Source: Salinibacter sp. 10B
GTDB lineage: Bacteria > Bacteroidota > Rhodothermia > Rhodothermales > Salinibacteraceae
DNA length: 64,000 nucleotides
Direction of reading: 5' to 3'
Assembly (NCBI RefSeq): GCF_002954405.1
Contig: NZ_MQWC01000004.1
Coordinates: 3,536,668 to 3,600,667 of the forward strand
In this document: in pieces, positions 25,375-34,847 of the stretch
Layout of the letters: every line of letters starts with the position of its first letter
Position numbering within the stretch: position 1 is the stretch's first letter
Program-made: the position numbers and the translations under genes
Notes under the pieces: generated by a model
Told to the model about the DNA's origin: nothing
What the model saw: only the letters and a program-made list of their open reading frames with translations
Database searches by the model: none

Positions 25375-26511
25375 ATGACCGTCGATGAGCTGCGTGCTCA
25401 CTTTCCCCATACCGACCACCGGACATACGTTAATCACGCGGCGGTGAGTCCCATGAGCCGCCCCGTAAAAGCAGCCATCGACGAGTATGTGGCCGAGCGG
25501 CACGGGGCGGATCCAAATGCGCCCATTGCCAACTTTGAGGCTTTTCAGCCGCTCATGGTAGAGGGCAAAGAGCGGGCGTCACGGGTGCTGGGGACCGCAC
25601 CGGAGCAAATCGAGTTCATTCCCAATACCTCAACCGGCCTCAACGTGCTGGCTCAGGGACTCGACTGGACGGCAGGCGACCGCATTGCACTCCCGGATGG
25701 GGCGTTCCCAACCAACGTGTATCCCTTCTTGAATCTGGAGGAAGAGGGAGTCGACGTGGATTTTGTACCGACCGATGAAGGTGCCTATACGCTCGACGAC
25801 ATTGAGCAGACCCTACGCCCCGAAACGCGGCTTCTTTCGGTCTCGTGGGTACACTTCCTCTCCGGGTTTCGGGCCGACCTAGAGGCGATCGGCGAGCTGT
25901 GCGACGCCCACGATGTCCTGTTCTGCGTCGACGCGATTCAGGGGCTCGGGGCCCTCCAAATCGACGTGGAGGCAGCGGGAATTGATTTTCTTGCGGCGGG
26001 GGGGCACAAGTGGCTGATGGCGACGCAGGGGATTGGCCTGCTTTATTGCGACGCGGCGCTGCAGGATCGGCTCCGGCCGCCTACCGGCTGGTTGCATGGG
26101 CCGGTTGACTGGGAGCACCTCGATCGGTATGAGTTGACGTTTCACGACGATGCGCGTCGGTTTCGCACCGGTACGCTCAACAGCGTCGGGGTGGCAGCGT
26201 TGCATGCAGCTCTCGGCCTTCACCTCAACGCTGGGCCGGCCTGGTGCGAAGAACAGGTGGTGGATCTTTCTACGACCCTCGCAACGGAGTTGGCAGAGCG
26301 CGGACTGCGGCGATACGGAACGTCCGATCCCCAGCATGCGAGCGGCATCGTCACCATCGCTCCGGAGGAGCCCGATGCACTGTTTGAGCACCTCGCGGCT
26401 CACGACATCACCGCGGCTGTGCGGAACCAGAAGGTTCGGTTTGCGCCCACGTACTACAACAACGCATCCGACCTGCGACACGTCTTGGATGCGGTCGATT
26501 CCTTTCTGTGA
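25375..26511 (+). CDS. Class V aminotransferase (cysteine-desulfurase-like fold)
   Basis: 378 residues. It has the class V fold-type I signatures: NHAAVSPMSRPV near the start, FIPNTSTGLNVLA, the PLP-contacting VDAIQGLGAL, the Schiff-base lysine in FLAAGGHKWLMATQGIG, and the late RTGTLNSVGVAALHAAL. The active-site loop cysteine of true cysteine desulfurases is not apparent, so NifS/IscS activity is unlikely. Relatives include isopenicillin-N epimerase-like and selenocysteine-lyase-like enzymes. The substrate is unknown. It is convergent with the CYTH-like gene. Confidence 0.88.
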   Translation: MTVDELRAHFPHTDHRTYVNHAAVSPMSRPVKAAIDEYVAERHGADPNAPIANFEAFQPLMVEGKERASRVLGTAPEQIEFIPNTSTGLNVLAQGLDWTAGDRIALPDGAFPTNVYPFLNLEEEGVDVDFVPTDEGAYTLDDIEQTLRPETRLLSVSWVHFLSGFRADLEAIGELCDAHDVLFCVDAIQGLGALQIDVEAAGIDFLAAGGHKWLMATQGIGLLYCDAALQDRLRPPTGWLHGPVDWEHLDRYELTFHDDARRFRTGTLNSVGVAALHAALGLHLNAGPAWCEEQVVDLSTTLATELAERGLRRYGTSDPQHASGIVTIAPEEPDALFEHLAAHDITAAVRNQKVRFAPTYYNNASDLRHVLDAVDSFL

Positions 26512-26592
26512 TCAAAAGCCATTCGCCGGGAGGCGTAAAGCCGCATTTTCGGCGGTTTGTCGCCGGAGCGGACAGGGGGAGCAGGCAGGGGG

Positions 26593-27228
26593 CTACGTTA
26601 CAGACGCGGGGGAGGGTTCGTCCGACGATGCCGTCAGCGTCTGAATCCAGCGGGCGTATCCGTACGAGTCGTCCGGCGAGAGGGAAGGAGGATCGCCCTG
26701 GCCGAAGAGATGATTCCCCATCTGCTGCAACGTACCGGGCAATGCCTCCGGGCGTCCTTCCGCCTCCATGCAGATGGACCATGCCTGATGCCCGTCCGAA
26801 CGAACCTCCGTCAGCTCAATCTTGGCCTCGGCCGGGTCCGATTCAATCATGTGGTCGAGGCGGGCGGCCTGTTCGTCGGGCGCGATTTCGAGCCGGAGGC
26901 GCTGCTTGTGGACCGGCACCCAGAGGCCGGTGGGGTCGTCTTCGAAGAGGTCGTGATGCTGTTCGACGGTGGGGAAACTCCACTTTACCCAACGTTCCTG
27001 CACGCCTTTTACGTTGTCCGCAAACGTGATGGGCGTGCGGTCGCCCATGCGGTGTTTGGTTTGCACCTTGCCCTCGCGGAGCTTCACGTTCATCCCTGGG
27101 TCGTTGGAGACAAGGTAGAGGTCGGTGCGGGCCGATTCGGCCTCGGCACCCAGCGAGTGGATCCAGTCGACGACGGCGTCGGGGGGCGCACCGTCAACGA
27201 ACCAGCGTACTTCGAGTGTATCGTCCAT
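26593..27228 (-). CDS. CYTH/triphosphate-tunnel-like protein downstream of ppk1
   Basis: 211 residues, starting 33 bases after the ppk1 stop on the same strand and so probably cotranscribed. The N-terminal LEVRWFVDG resembles the alternating charged strand (ExExK) that begins CYTH proteins. TDLYLVSNDPGMNVKLREGKVQTKHR looks like the second and third strands with the basic phosphate-binding residues, and acidic LRLEIAPDE / AKIELTEVRS could supply the metal-binding strand. CYTH enzymes hydrolyse or bind triphosphate and polyphosphate. The assignment is from strand pattern only, but the ppk1 context supports it. It could also be a polyphosphate-binding regulator. Confidence 0.5.
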   Translation of the reverse strand: MDDTLEVRWFVDGAPPDAVVDWIHSLGAEAESARTDLYLVSNDPGMNVKLREGKVQTKHRMGDRTPITFADNVKGVQERWVKWSFPTVEQHHDLFEDDPTGLWVPVHKQRLRLEIAPDEQAARLDHMIESDPAEAKIELTEVRSDGHQAWSICMEAEGRPEALPGTLQQMGNHLFGQGDPPSLSPDDSYGYARWIQTLTASSDEPSPASVT

Positions 27229-27261
27229 GGAGCGTACAGTCGGTGAGAGCGTGAGGGAGGG

Positions 27262-29499
27262 CTACAGAGTTCGGTGTTGAGCATGGGCCATCAACTGCTC
27301 CTGAAAGCCCATGGCCTCGTCGGGGGTGGTGGGAACGCGCTGCACGTACCGACCGCTGGCCTTCAGGTCCCAGGCCGAACGCCGATCGGTAAGAGCAGCG
27401 TCGAGGAGGTCCAGCAGGCGTTCCTTGTGTTGCGGCGCTTTGACCTCCACGATGGCCTCCACGCGATCATTCAGATTTCGACTCATCCAGTCGGCACTGC
27501 CAATGTACACCTCCTCCTCTCCATCGTTGCCGAAGTAGTAGATGCGAGTATGTTCCAGAAAACGGCCCAGAATGCTCGTCACGCGAATATTTTCGCTGTA
27601 GTTTTCCAGACGGGGACGTAAGAGGCAGTGGCCACGTACGATGAGGTCGATCTGCACGCCGGCCTGGGAGGCCCGGTACAGGTGCTGGATCATTCCCTCA
27701 TCGTTCAGTTGATTCATCTTCGCGATGATCCGGCCCTCTCGTCCTGCGGTCGCGTGGTCAATCTCACGTTGAATCAATTCTTCGAAGCGACGCCGCATGT
27801 TTTGGGGGGCCACCAGAAGCTCGCGGTAGTGCTGTTCCGGGGCATAGCCGGTGAGGTAGTGAAAGAGGTTCGTGATGTCGTAGCCGACATCCTCGTTGCG
27901 GGTGAAAAGACCCACGTCGGTATACTGTCGGGCCGTCTTCGGATTGTAATTGCCGGTGCCGATGTGGCAGTAGGTCCGTGGTTCCCCGTCCTCCTGCCGG
28001 ATGACGAGCGTAACCTTCGCGTGCGTCTTGAGCCCGACGAGGCCGTACGCCACGTGCACACCCGACTCCTCCAGCATCCGCCCCCACTCGATGTTGTTGG
28101 CCTCGTCGAATCGGGCCTTCACCTCCACGAGCACGGCCACTTGTTTGCCCTGCTCTGCGGCGTCGACGAGGGCGGCCACGATGGGCGAGTTTTCGGAGGT
28201 GCGGTAGAGCGTTTGTTTGATGGCGAGCACCTGCGGATCGTCGGCGGCCTCTTCTACAAACCGCTGCACGCTTTCCTGAAAGGAGTCGTACGGGTGGTGC
28301 ACCAAAATGTCGGATTCGCGGATGGCGGCGAAGATGTTGGGGTAGTCGGCCGTTTTGCCCTTTCGAATGAGCGCTGTTGGGTCGCCCTCCCGGCGGAGGC
28401 GAGGCGGGACGATCGGCTCCCACGGCGTGTATTTATGCTCGGGAACGTCGAGGTCCGAGAGGGGCATGCAGTCGACGTGACCGAGGAGGCTTTTGGTCTC
28501 GTACACGTCCCGGGCGGCAATGCTGAGCTCGTCCGTCAGCAACTGCCGCACGTCCGTCGGCATGCCCGGCTCCACTTCGAGACGGACGACGGGGGCAAAC
28601 CGGCGTTCCCGAAGCTCTTCGGAGATCATCTTCAGCAGGTCATCGGCCTCTTCTTCCTCGCGCCGCATGTCGGCATTGCGGGTCACCCGAAAGGCGTAGG
28701 CGCCGGTAATCTCCATCCCGCGAAAGAGATCGGCCAGGTTGTGGGCGATGACTTGCTCCAGCGGGACGTAGTGGTGCGGCTGTGACAGGGGCACCCACCG
28801 ATTTCGGTTGGAGGGCACCTTCACGCGAGCAAACTGGTCCTTGTCGCGTCTGGGATTGTGGAGCGTAACGGCGAGCGACAGGCTCAGATTGGAGAGGAAG
28901 GGGAACGGGTGGCCGGGGTCGACCGCAAGCGGAGTGAGCACCGGAAAAATATTCTCCTGAAAATATTCGTCGGCCACTGCCTGCTGGGAGGGAGATAGGG
29001 CATCGTAGTCGAGAATGTGGATGCCGGCCTTCTCGTGCAATCGGGGAACGAGCGTCTCGCCCCAGAACGAGGTGAGCCGATCATACAGCGGAACGACGGC
29101 GTCCCGAATGAGGCGCAACTGCTCTTTCGGGGTGCGCCCGTCGGGCGAGGGCTTCGTTACGCCCGCGGCAGCCTGTCGCATAAGTCCCCCCACGCGCTTC
29201 CGAAAAAACTCGTCGAGATTTCCTGCCGTGATGGCGACGAAAAAGACGCGCTCTAGAAGCGGCGTTCGGTCGTCGAGGGCCTGGTGTAGCACCCGCCAGT
29301 TAAAGTCAAGGGTGCTGAGTTCACGGTTGAAATAGAGGTGTGGATGATCGAGCGCAGCCCGAGGGGGGACGTCGCGCTGTTCGACGGAGGGAGGGAAGGT
29401 GGCGCCCGCTGAGGCCGTTGATTCGGAAGGCGAGGGGATGGGGGCCGGGTTGGAAGGCGTCCCGTCGGCGGCAGGAGCGGAATCGGAATTGGAGGACAC
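27262..29499 (-). CDS. ppk1: Polyphosphate kinase 1
   Basis: 745 residues. It builds long-chain polyphosphate from ATP. The N-terminal domain starts at about residue 52 (HLYFNRELSTLDFNWRVL), after a Pro/Ser/Ala-rich extension of about 45 residues that is unusual for the family. The catalytic histidine is H493 in LVGLKTHAKV, with the second phospholipase D-like region at YCHIGTGNYNP and conserved YIGSADWMSRNL near the end. Residues for the tunnel (arginines of the YRTSENSPIV and VKARFDEANN segments) are intact. The downstream CYTH-like gene suggests a small polyphosphate-metabolism unit. Confidence 0.97.
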   Translation of the reverse strand: MSSNSDSAPAADGTPSNPAPIPSPSESTASAGATFPPSVEQRDVPPRAALDHPHLYFNRELSTLDFNWRVLHQALDDRTPLLERVFFVAITAGNLDEFFRKRVGGLMRQAAAGVTKPSPDGRTPKEQLRLIRDAVVPLYDRLTSFWGETLVPRLHEKAGIHILDYDALSPSQQAVADEYFQENIFPVLTPLAVDPGHPFPFLSNLSLSLAVTLHNPRRDKDQFARVKVPSNRNRWVPLSQPHHYVPLEQVIAHNLADLFRGMEITGAYAFRVTRNADMRREEEEADDLLKMISEELRERRFAPVVRLEVEPGMPTDVRQLLTDELSIAARDVYETKSLLGHVDCMPLSDLDVPEHKYTPWEPIVPPRLRREGDPTALIRKGKTADYPNIFAAIRESDILVHHPYDSFQESVQRFVEEAADDPQVLAIKQTLYRTSENSPIVAALVDAAEQGKQVAVLVEVKARFDEANNIEWGRMLEESGVHVAYGLVGLKTHAKVTLVIRQEDGEPRTYCHIGTGNYNPKTARQYTDVGLFTRNEDVGYDITNLFHYLTGYAPEQHYRELLVAPQNMRRRFEELIQREIDHATAGREGRIIAKMNQLNDEGMIQHLYRASQAGVQIDLIVRGHCLLRPRLENYSENIRVTSILGRFLEHTRIYYFGNDGEEEVYIGSADWMSRNLNDRVEAIVEVKAPQHKERLLDLLDAALTDRRSAWDLKASGRYVQRVPTTPDEAMGFQEQLMAHAQHRTL

Positions 29500-30235
29500 G
29501 GTCGAGCGAGGGGCGCTGAAAAAGGGGATTCGTTCCTCTCAACGAACCGATGTGAGTTCTGGGTTCCGCCTGGGGAGAAATACGCGGTTTCTCATTCGTG
29601 CTGCTGATTCGTGGGGCAGCGGACAATGGCAGGACATCGTCTTCGATCACACATCCGGACAACATTCAATACAACGCCGTACGTCGTTTGGAGAACCGCA
29701 TACGAACTGGTATTATGGACTCGTCTAGAAAAGTGCGATCGTGCAGCCTAATATCGTCTATCGAAAATGATTGGACACTTCCGAGCTCCATTTCGTAAGG
29801 AATGCGCCTTCGTTGAGGACGGCGTCCTTCCCCACTCCGATGCGGGGGCTCCACCGGAGGAGGTGGGCACTCGAAATCGACTTGGAGCCCCTGGCGATGA
29901 GGATACTGATCCCCGGAATGAGGGTAAGATGGGCGTGCCTCGAACCCATTTCTGGCTATCAGCGTCGCTCTTGGAACGGTAGGTAGCATGTGTGTCCGGC
30001 ACCACACGCTAGAAACGGTCACATATGCCATTCACCTATCGAAAAATGAATCCTAAGAGGGAGGGACGAATTCACGCGCAGGCGGACGGGCGGAGGACGC
30101 GATAGATCACTAGAATCCATTCGAGGGGACGGCTTTACTTTCCTCGCTTCAAGGGGGAAGGGTCGAAAAGGTCGACCATCAAGATGAAGAGGGAGATGGC
30201 GCAAAACAGGCTGTACGGACCGATCTTTTCTACGC
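29500..30235. other. 736-base intergenic region, nothing recognised
   Basis: This long spacer separates divergently transcribed ppk1 and the metalloprotease-barrel gene. Two overlapping 71-residue plus-strand frames near 29767-29986 and matching frames on the other strand have no convincing sequence. I found no tRNA-like cloverleaf, riboswitch core, CRISPR-like array or strong terminator. An unannotated small RNA cannot be excluded by eye. Confidence 0.35.
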
Positions 30236-33193
30236 ATGTACGTTTTCCGTAATCTGGTTGAGTGGCTCGCTGTCACGAGGGGGCGATGCGTGCGGGGGAT
30301 GTTGATGTGTGGGGGGCTCCTTCTTTGGATCGGTACTCTGGCCCCGGTCCAAGCGCAGCAACCGCGGGCCTACGGGGTCACGTACCGACCGGATGTGGAG
30401 TATCAGGTATGGGAGAGCGACCACTTCGACCTCATTTACCAGACCGGCGCGCAGGACATGGCGCGACGTACGGCTGCCGCACTGGAAGAAACGTACACCG
30501 GAACGGACTCCCTGGTTGGGCTGGGGGCGGACCTCCACATGCCAGTCATCATCAACAATTTCAACGATCGGTCCAACGGGTTTGTCCACCCCTTGCCGTT
30601 CCGGCAAGAAATTGAGGCGCCCAGTATCAAATCCGACGCGCTGGTGGCCCGTGCATCGTCGTGGCCTGCCGTCGTGGGGCCGCACGAGCTGGTGCATGCT
30701 GCCCATGCCGAGGTGGAGGCCGGCATTGGAGTCGGCGGACTCATCGGATTGTTTGCACCGGACGTGGCCCGGACCCTCAACCTGCTGGCCCCGTCGGGGT
30801 TCATCGAAGGAGCGGCAGTATACCGGGAAAGCCGGATCGATTCAGAGACGGGACGGCTGAACGCGCCTCTTTTTCAGATGAAGATGAAGGCGGCGATGCT
30901 TTCAGACGATCCCTGGAGCCTGACGCAGCTACTAGAGTCGCCCGCCTACACGCAGCCGTTCGATCGCCACTACATCGGGGGAGGACACGCCTTTGAGTAC
31001 TTGGCCGAGCACAGCGATTCGGCATCGACGGAGTTTTTCCGAACGGCGGTGCGATGGCACAATCGCCTTCCCTTTTTTGGGCACGGCGTCTGGTTGGGGC
31101 TCAGCACCGATCAGTTCCCCTATCAGCTGAGGCGCGAGATGCAGGCGGCATTCCGCAAACAATATCAGGCCGAACTTGATCGCCGGAAGCCGTTTACGGC
31201 CCATTCTGTGGTGTCCGGAAAGGAGGGGCGAAATCATCGCCGACCGTACTGGGTGACCGACAGTACGCTGGTGGCCTACGTACACGGGTACGACGTGCGA
31301 CCAGGATTCTACCGCATCGATGCCCAAACGGGCAGGCGCACGCTCATTCGAGTACAGACGCTTACAGAAGATCGGGCCTACAGTCTTGGGGCAGACTCCT
31401 CGTCCCTCCTTGCGGGCCGATACGTGCAGGATCCACTGGTGTCTCGGCAAGAGATTGCAGAAGTGGAGCGTGTGGATTTGGCGGACGGCTCGGCGACGCG
31501 TCTGACCGATGGGGCACGGGCCTTTGCGCCCGCCGCGGGCCCCGGACGCACCGTGTACGCCATCACGAACGATGGTCCGTTTACGCGGTGGATACGGATC
31601 GGTGATAATCGGTCCACGGACATGCTTACCCCGAAGAATGCACGGAGCATCCGGCAGGTGGCCCCGTCGCCCCAAGATTCGACCATTGCGGTGCTAATAA
31701 ATGAGAAGGGACGACAGCATCTCTACCGTGCTCGTCGTCCCCTGAGCCCTTCTGCTCACCTGCGTCCCTGGATTGGATTCAAAGACGCGGTCATTCATGA
31801 TGTGAGCTGGGGACCGGAGGGACGGTATCTGCTGTTTGCGGCCGATCCGAGGGGGACATCCAACGTTTTTGCCTACGACACGGATACGGAACGCCTCCTG
31901 AAACTGGCCAACGTCCGGTTCGGGGCTTTGGAGCCCTCGCTCTCGCCCGACCGCTCCACGCTCGCGTTCGTCAACTATCGGCATGAGCGCCACGATCTGG
32001 TGCAGATGGCGTTCCGCCCTGACTCGGCGACCATCGTACCAGACTCGCTCTTCTGGCGGGGAGCGGGCGGGGGAATGCTCATTGAAGACCGGAGGTTCAC
32101 GCCCCATTCCTCATTGGATACGATCGAGGCGCGGCCCTACGCCGCCTGGCGCCACCTCGCCCCTCGAATGGTGTATCCTGTGCTCGCCGGGGAGGGGAAC
32201 GACGAGCCGCTGCCGTATCTGGAGGAGCCGAATCGGACGGGGCCGCTGGGCGCAGGCGTTGGACTCGGGGTGCAGGGGGCTGATCCGCTCCGACGCTGGG
32301 CGTATCAAGGCACCGCCTTCTGGCAGGCTGATCGGTTGTGGGGGGAGACCCGCGTACAGAGTGGCTCGTTTCTCCTGCGTCCGTCCCTCTCCGTCTACGA
32401 CCGGCCCTTTACGGCACTCGTTCGGGGCCGGCAGGAGACGTTTCTCGCAGGCGTTGAAGAGCGGGGCGGAGCCATCGGAATGCGGCTTCCGGTAACTCTA
32501 CGCTCCAATGTGTATCAGACGCGATTCCGTCTTGGGGTGACTGCCGACGTGCGCCAGACCCAGCTGTTTGGGGGCCGGTTCTCCGAGCCAACCGACTACG
32601 CAACCCGAGCCACCGTGAGCCCCCGGGCCGTCTTCGGGTATCGCCTCCAGCAAAATCCGCGTGACCTTGTGCCCAACACCGGCGTTGTGCTTGGGCTCCA
32701 GGGAGAGGTGGATACATGGACCAGTGACGGAGAGGGAAGTCGAGGGATGGTCGCCACAGTGAACACCTATCTTCCTTTTCTTCGATCTAGCCATACCGGC
32801 ATCCGACTGGGCGCACAGATGCTCGTGCAGAATGAGGCCTCGATTTTCAATACGAGCTCGTTTGTGCCTCGTGGGTATGACGGACTGAGTGCCGGGTACT
32901 CGTTCGAGAATCAAAACGACACGTTTCTGCAACTGGAAGCGGAGGTGACCCAGCCGCTCTGGTATATCGACGACGGGTTCACAATCCTTCCGCTCTACGC
33001 AAAATCCCTGTCGGTGTATGGCTTTGGAGAGACCCTTGGGGCGGTGGGGAACGAAGGGTGGGGCCACGCCCTCTCGTCCGTTGGGGGGGGACTCCGGCTC
33101 GAACTCCGCGTGTTCTACGGATTTGGGCTGGATCTTCGTATTGGCGCTGCTTATCGTCCTCAGACCAACGACGTGGTGACAATTTATCGGTAG
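30236..33193 (+). CDS. Metalloprotease / beta-propeller / outer-membrane barrel fusion
   Basis: 985 residues. A signal region ends near residue 40 (LAPVQAQ); an alternative ATG at 30299 would remove the 21-residue front. Residues about 50-310 form a peptidase-MA-like domain: HELVH at 150-154 supplies two zinc ligands and the catalytic Glu, and E191 in GFIEGAAVY is the likely third ligand. Residues about 325-610 are TolB/WD40-like propeller repeats (WVTDSTLVAYVHGYD, WGPEGRYLLFAAD, LSPDRSTLAFVN). Residues about 640-985 are a C-terminal barrel resembling surface-antigen/BamA-type strands and ending in TNDVVTIYR. The gluzincin motif is direct evidence; substrate and orientation are unknown. Confidence 0.82.
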   Translation: MYVFRNLVEWLAVTRGRCVRGMLMCGGLLLWIGTLAPVQAQQPRAYGVTYRPDVEYQVWESDHFDLIYQTGAQDMARRTAAALEETYTGTDSLVGLGADLHMPVIINNFNDRSNGFVHPLPFRQEIEAPSIKSDALVARASSWPAVVGPHELVHAAHAEVEAGIGVGGLIGLFAPDVARTLNLLAPSGFIEGAAVYRESRIDSETGRLNAPLFQMKMKAAMLSDDPWSLTQLLESPAYTQPFDRHYIGGGHAFEYLAEHSDSASTEFFRTAVRWHNRLPFFGHGVWLGLSTDQFPYQLRREMQAAFRKQYQAELDRRKPFTAHSVVSGKEGRNHRRPYWVTDSTLVAYVHGYDVRPGFYRIDAQTGRRTLIRVQTLTEDRAYSLGADSSSLLAGRYVQDPLVSRQEIAEVERVDLADGSATRLTDGARAFAPAAGPGRTVYAITNDGPFTRWIRIGDNRSTDMLTPKNARSIRQVAPSPQDSTIAVLINEKGRQHLYRARRPLSPSAHLRPWIGFKDAVIHDVSWGPEGRYLLFAADPRGTSNVFAYDTDTERLLKLANVRFGALEPSLSPDRSTLAFVNYRHERHDLVQMAFRPDSATIVPDSLFWRGAGGGMLIEDRRFTPHSSLDTIEARPYAAWRHLAPRMVYPVLAGEGNDEPLPYLEEPNRTGPLGAGVGLGVQGADPLRRWAYQGTAFWQADRLWGETRVQSGSFLLRPSLSVYDRPFTALVRGRQETFLAGVEERGGAIGMRLPVTLRSNVYQTRFRLGVTADVRQTQLFGGRFSEPTDYATRATVSPRAVFGYRLQQNPRDLVPNTGVVLGLQGEVDTWTSDGEGSRGMVATVNTYLPFLRSSHTGIRLGAQMLVQNEASIFNTSSFVPRGYDGLSAGYSFENQNDTFLQLEAEVTQPLWYIDDGFTILPLYAKSLSVYGFGETLGAVGNEGWGHALSSVGGGLRLELRVFYGFGLDLRIGAAYRPQTNDVVTIYR

Positions 33194-33373
33194 TGGAGGT
33201 CTGGAACGGCGTTTGTAGATACAAGTCCGGAGAATGTGTCGTAACGTCTGCCCGCCAGACTCGAAGCCGGAGGCGTTGGGACACGAAAACGGGTGAATGC
33301 GTCGAACCTTCTCTAAGGCGGAGCGTTCGCCCTTTGTCCACGCCAAGTCGAATTATTCAGCGCCATCCATCTT

Positions 33374-33766
33374 ATGGAGAAGGAAAAGCTGACGTGCAAG
33401 ACCTGCGGATGCGAGAGCCTGCGGCCCATGCAGGTAGTGTTCGACGAAGAGGAGGATCACGAGGTGCAAAACCTCCTCGGCGGCGAGCAAGAGTCGCGTT
33501 TTTACAGCTGCCAGGTCTGCGGGGACAACTGGCTGTCGGTAAAGGAAAAGACGGCCGACGGAAGCTGCACCATCACGTTCGTTCACCAGATGGGCACCTC
33601 CCCGGTTCTGAAGCGAGTGGCCCACATGGACAACCCGGTGATCGTCTCGGACGACAACGTGGACGAGTGGGAGTACTTCAAGGGCGATAAGCCGGTGGCC
33701 GAAGAGGAGTGGCAGAACACTCTGGACGACCGTCGGGAGACCCTGAAGGCGACGTGCATGAATTGA
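33374..33766 (+). CDS. Small zinc-ribbon protein
   Basis: 130 residues. Two CxxC knuckles are present, CKTCGC at about 8-12 and CQVCGDNW at about 46-53, separated by an acidic stretch, forming a treble-clef or zinc-ribbon site. The last two-thirds are acidic and otherwise featureless, ending in KATCMN. Zinc ribbons of this size bind nucleic acid or protein partners. No close family was recognised. A strong bidirectional terminator follows. Confidence 0.7.
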   Translation: MEKEKLTCKTCGCESLRPMQVVFDEEEDHEVQNLLGGEQESRFYSCQVCGDNWLSVKEKTADGSCTITFVHQMGTSPVLKRVAHMDNPVIVSDDNVDEWEYFKGDKPVAEEEWQNTLDDRRETLKATCMN

Positions 33767-33797
33767 CATATCCCTCTCTCCTTCTTGAGAGACCTTT

Positions 33798-33829
33798 GCC
33801 CGGAGTGATCCTCACTCCGGGCATTTCTA
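33798..33829. terminator. Bidirectional intrinsic terminator between convergent genes
   Basis: The arms gcccggagtga (33798-33808) and tcactccgggc (33812-33822) form a perfect 11-bp stem with a 3-base loop. AT-rich sequence flanks both sides: atttctat on the plus strand, and aaagg before the left arm, which reads as ccttt downstream on the minus strand. It separates the convergent zinc-ribbon and response-regulator genes. Confidence 0.85.
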
Positions 33830-33836
33830 TGAATGT

Positions 33837-34220
33837 CTACTTCGGCGCAAGGGTCATCTCGATCGCCTCTTTAAGATCGGCTCGCGTAAAGGGCTTGCTC
33901 ACGTACTGATCGAACCCGGCCTCCAAGAAGTCCTCCCGATCGCCCGGCATGGCGTAGGCCGTCAGGGCAATCGCGGGCACGTCTGCCATATCGTCACGTT
34001 CGCGGAGAAGGTGAAGAAGATCCGTGCCGGTACGCTGCTCGCTGAGGTTGATGTCGAGGAGCAGGGCATCGAACGAGTGATCGTCGACAGCCTCAAGAGC
34101 CGCATCCACTCCTGGCACAACGACAACCTCGAAGGACTTCTTCAGCAGGTGTTCTAGAAGCAGTTGGGTTTCGGAGTTGTCTTCGACCGCGAGAATGCGG
34201 GGCGTCTCTGCTGCACTCAT
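33837..34220 (-). CDS. Stand-alone response-regulator receiver domain
   Basis: 127 residues, a receiver domain only, with no output domain. The acidic pocket is AVEDNSET near the start, the phosphoacceptor Asp is in FDALLLDINLSEQRTGTDLL, the conserved Ser/Thr is in ALTAYAMPGDRE and the Lys in YVSKPF. Such single-domain regulators are CheY-like or act in phosphorelays, passing phosphate or binding a target. No histidine kinase is adjacent, so the partner is encoded elsewhere. Confidence 0.93.
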   Translation of the reverse strand: MSAAETPRILAVEDNSETQLLLEHLLKKSFEVVVVPGVDAALEAVDDHSFDALLLDINLSEQRTGTDLLHLLRERDDMADVPAIALTAYAMPGDREDFLEAGFDQYVSKPFTRADLKEAIEMTLAPK

Positions 34221-34847
34221 GGAAACGGAAAAACGGGTCTGAAAGCCAAGGCGTCGAGCGCACGTACCCAGGCGAGGGTCAACTCGCCTGAGGGGAGCTG
34301 CTTCGTCTAAGGGTAGGAAAGAATAAAAGCAGTCCCAGTTTCAGAACGAGACGGGGCGCGCGACTCTTCGCAAAAACTAATACGGCTGGTGCGATCGAAT
34401 CAGCGTATGATTCCTTTGCGACGTAAGAAAGAATGAGCTTGCGTTTGCGGCGGTGCACATATTTCACACTATTGCCTAAGCCGTCTTGAGGCTCTGACCA
34501 TCGAGAAGGGGAGGGTCAAGCCAAAGCGACAACCAGTACCGTTCTCACGATTTGAGAATTATCACATGCCATTCCAGTAACACCAGCTGAGCGCATTCTT
34601 GCGAAGAGACACGCACCCACGCAGACACAGGCAGAAGAACCACTGCTGCCCATGGTATTGAGGGAAAGTCTAAAGCAAGAATCGAACCGACATTTCTAAA
34701 AGAGGACCCGCATGACACGCGCCGTTTTTCGGCCCAGCATACTGGACTCTTCTGAAGATTGGTGCGGGGAGAGCTTCGGCTCGGAACGCCATGCGGTTTG
34801 GCACTTTGAGAGGAACGGATTTTCTTTCTCGCCGCCCACGCTCCACC
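34221..34847. other. 627-base intergenic region with an 8-bp hairpin
   Basis: The arms caggcgag (34269-34276) and ctcgcctg (34283-34290) pair perfectly around a 6-base loop, about 50 bases upstream of the response-regulator start; the structure is in its 5' leader or promoter region. The rest of this divergent spacer is AT-richer than the surrounding genes and contains no recognised gene. Confidence 0.4.

Noticed and set aside
29767-29986. Two overlapping 71-residue plus-strand frames in the ppk1 upstream spacer
   Set aside because: They overlap in different frames, have no homologue-like pattern and lie in DNA without a ribosome-binding site.
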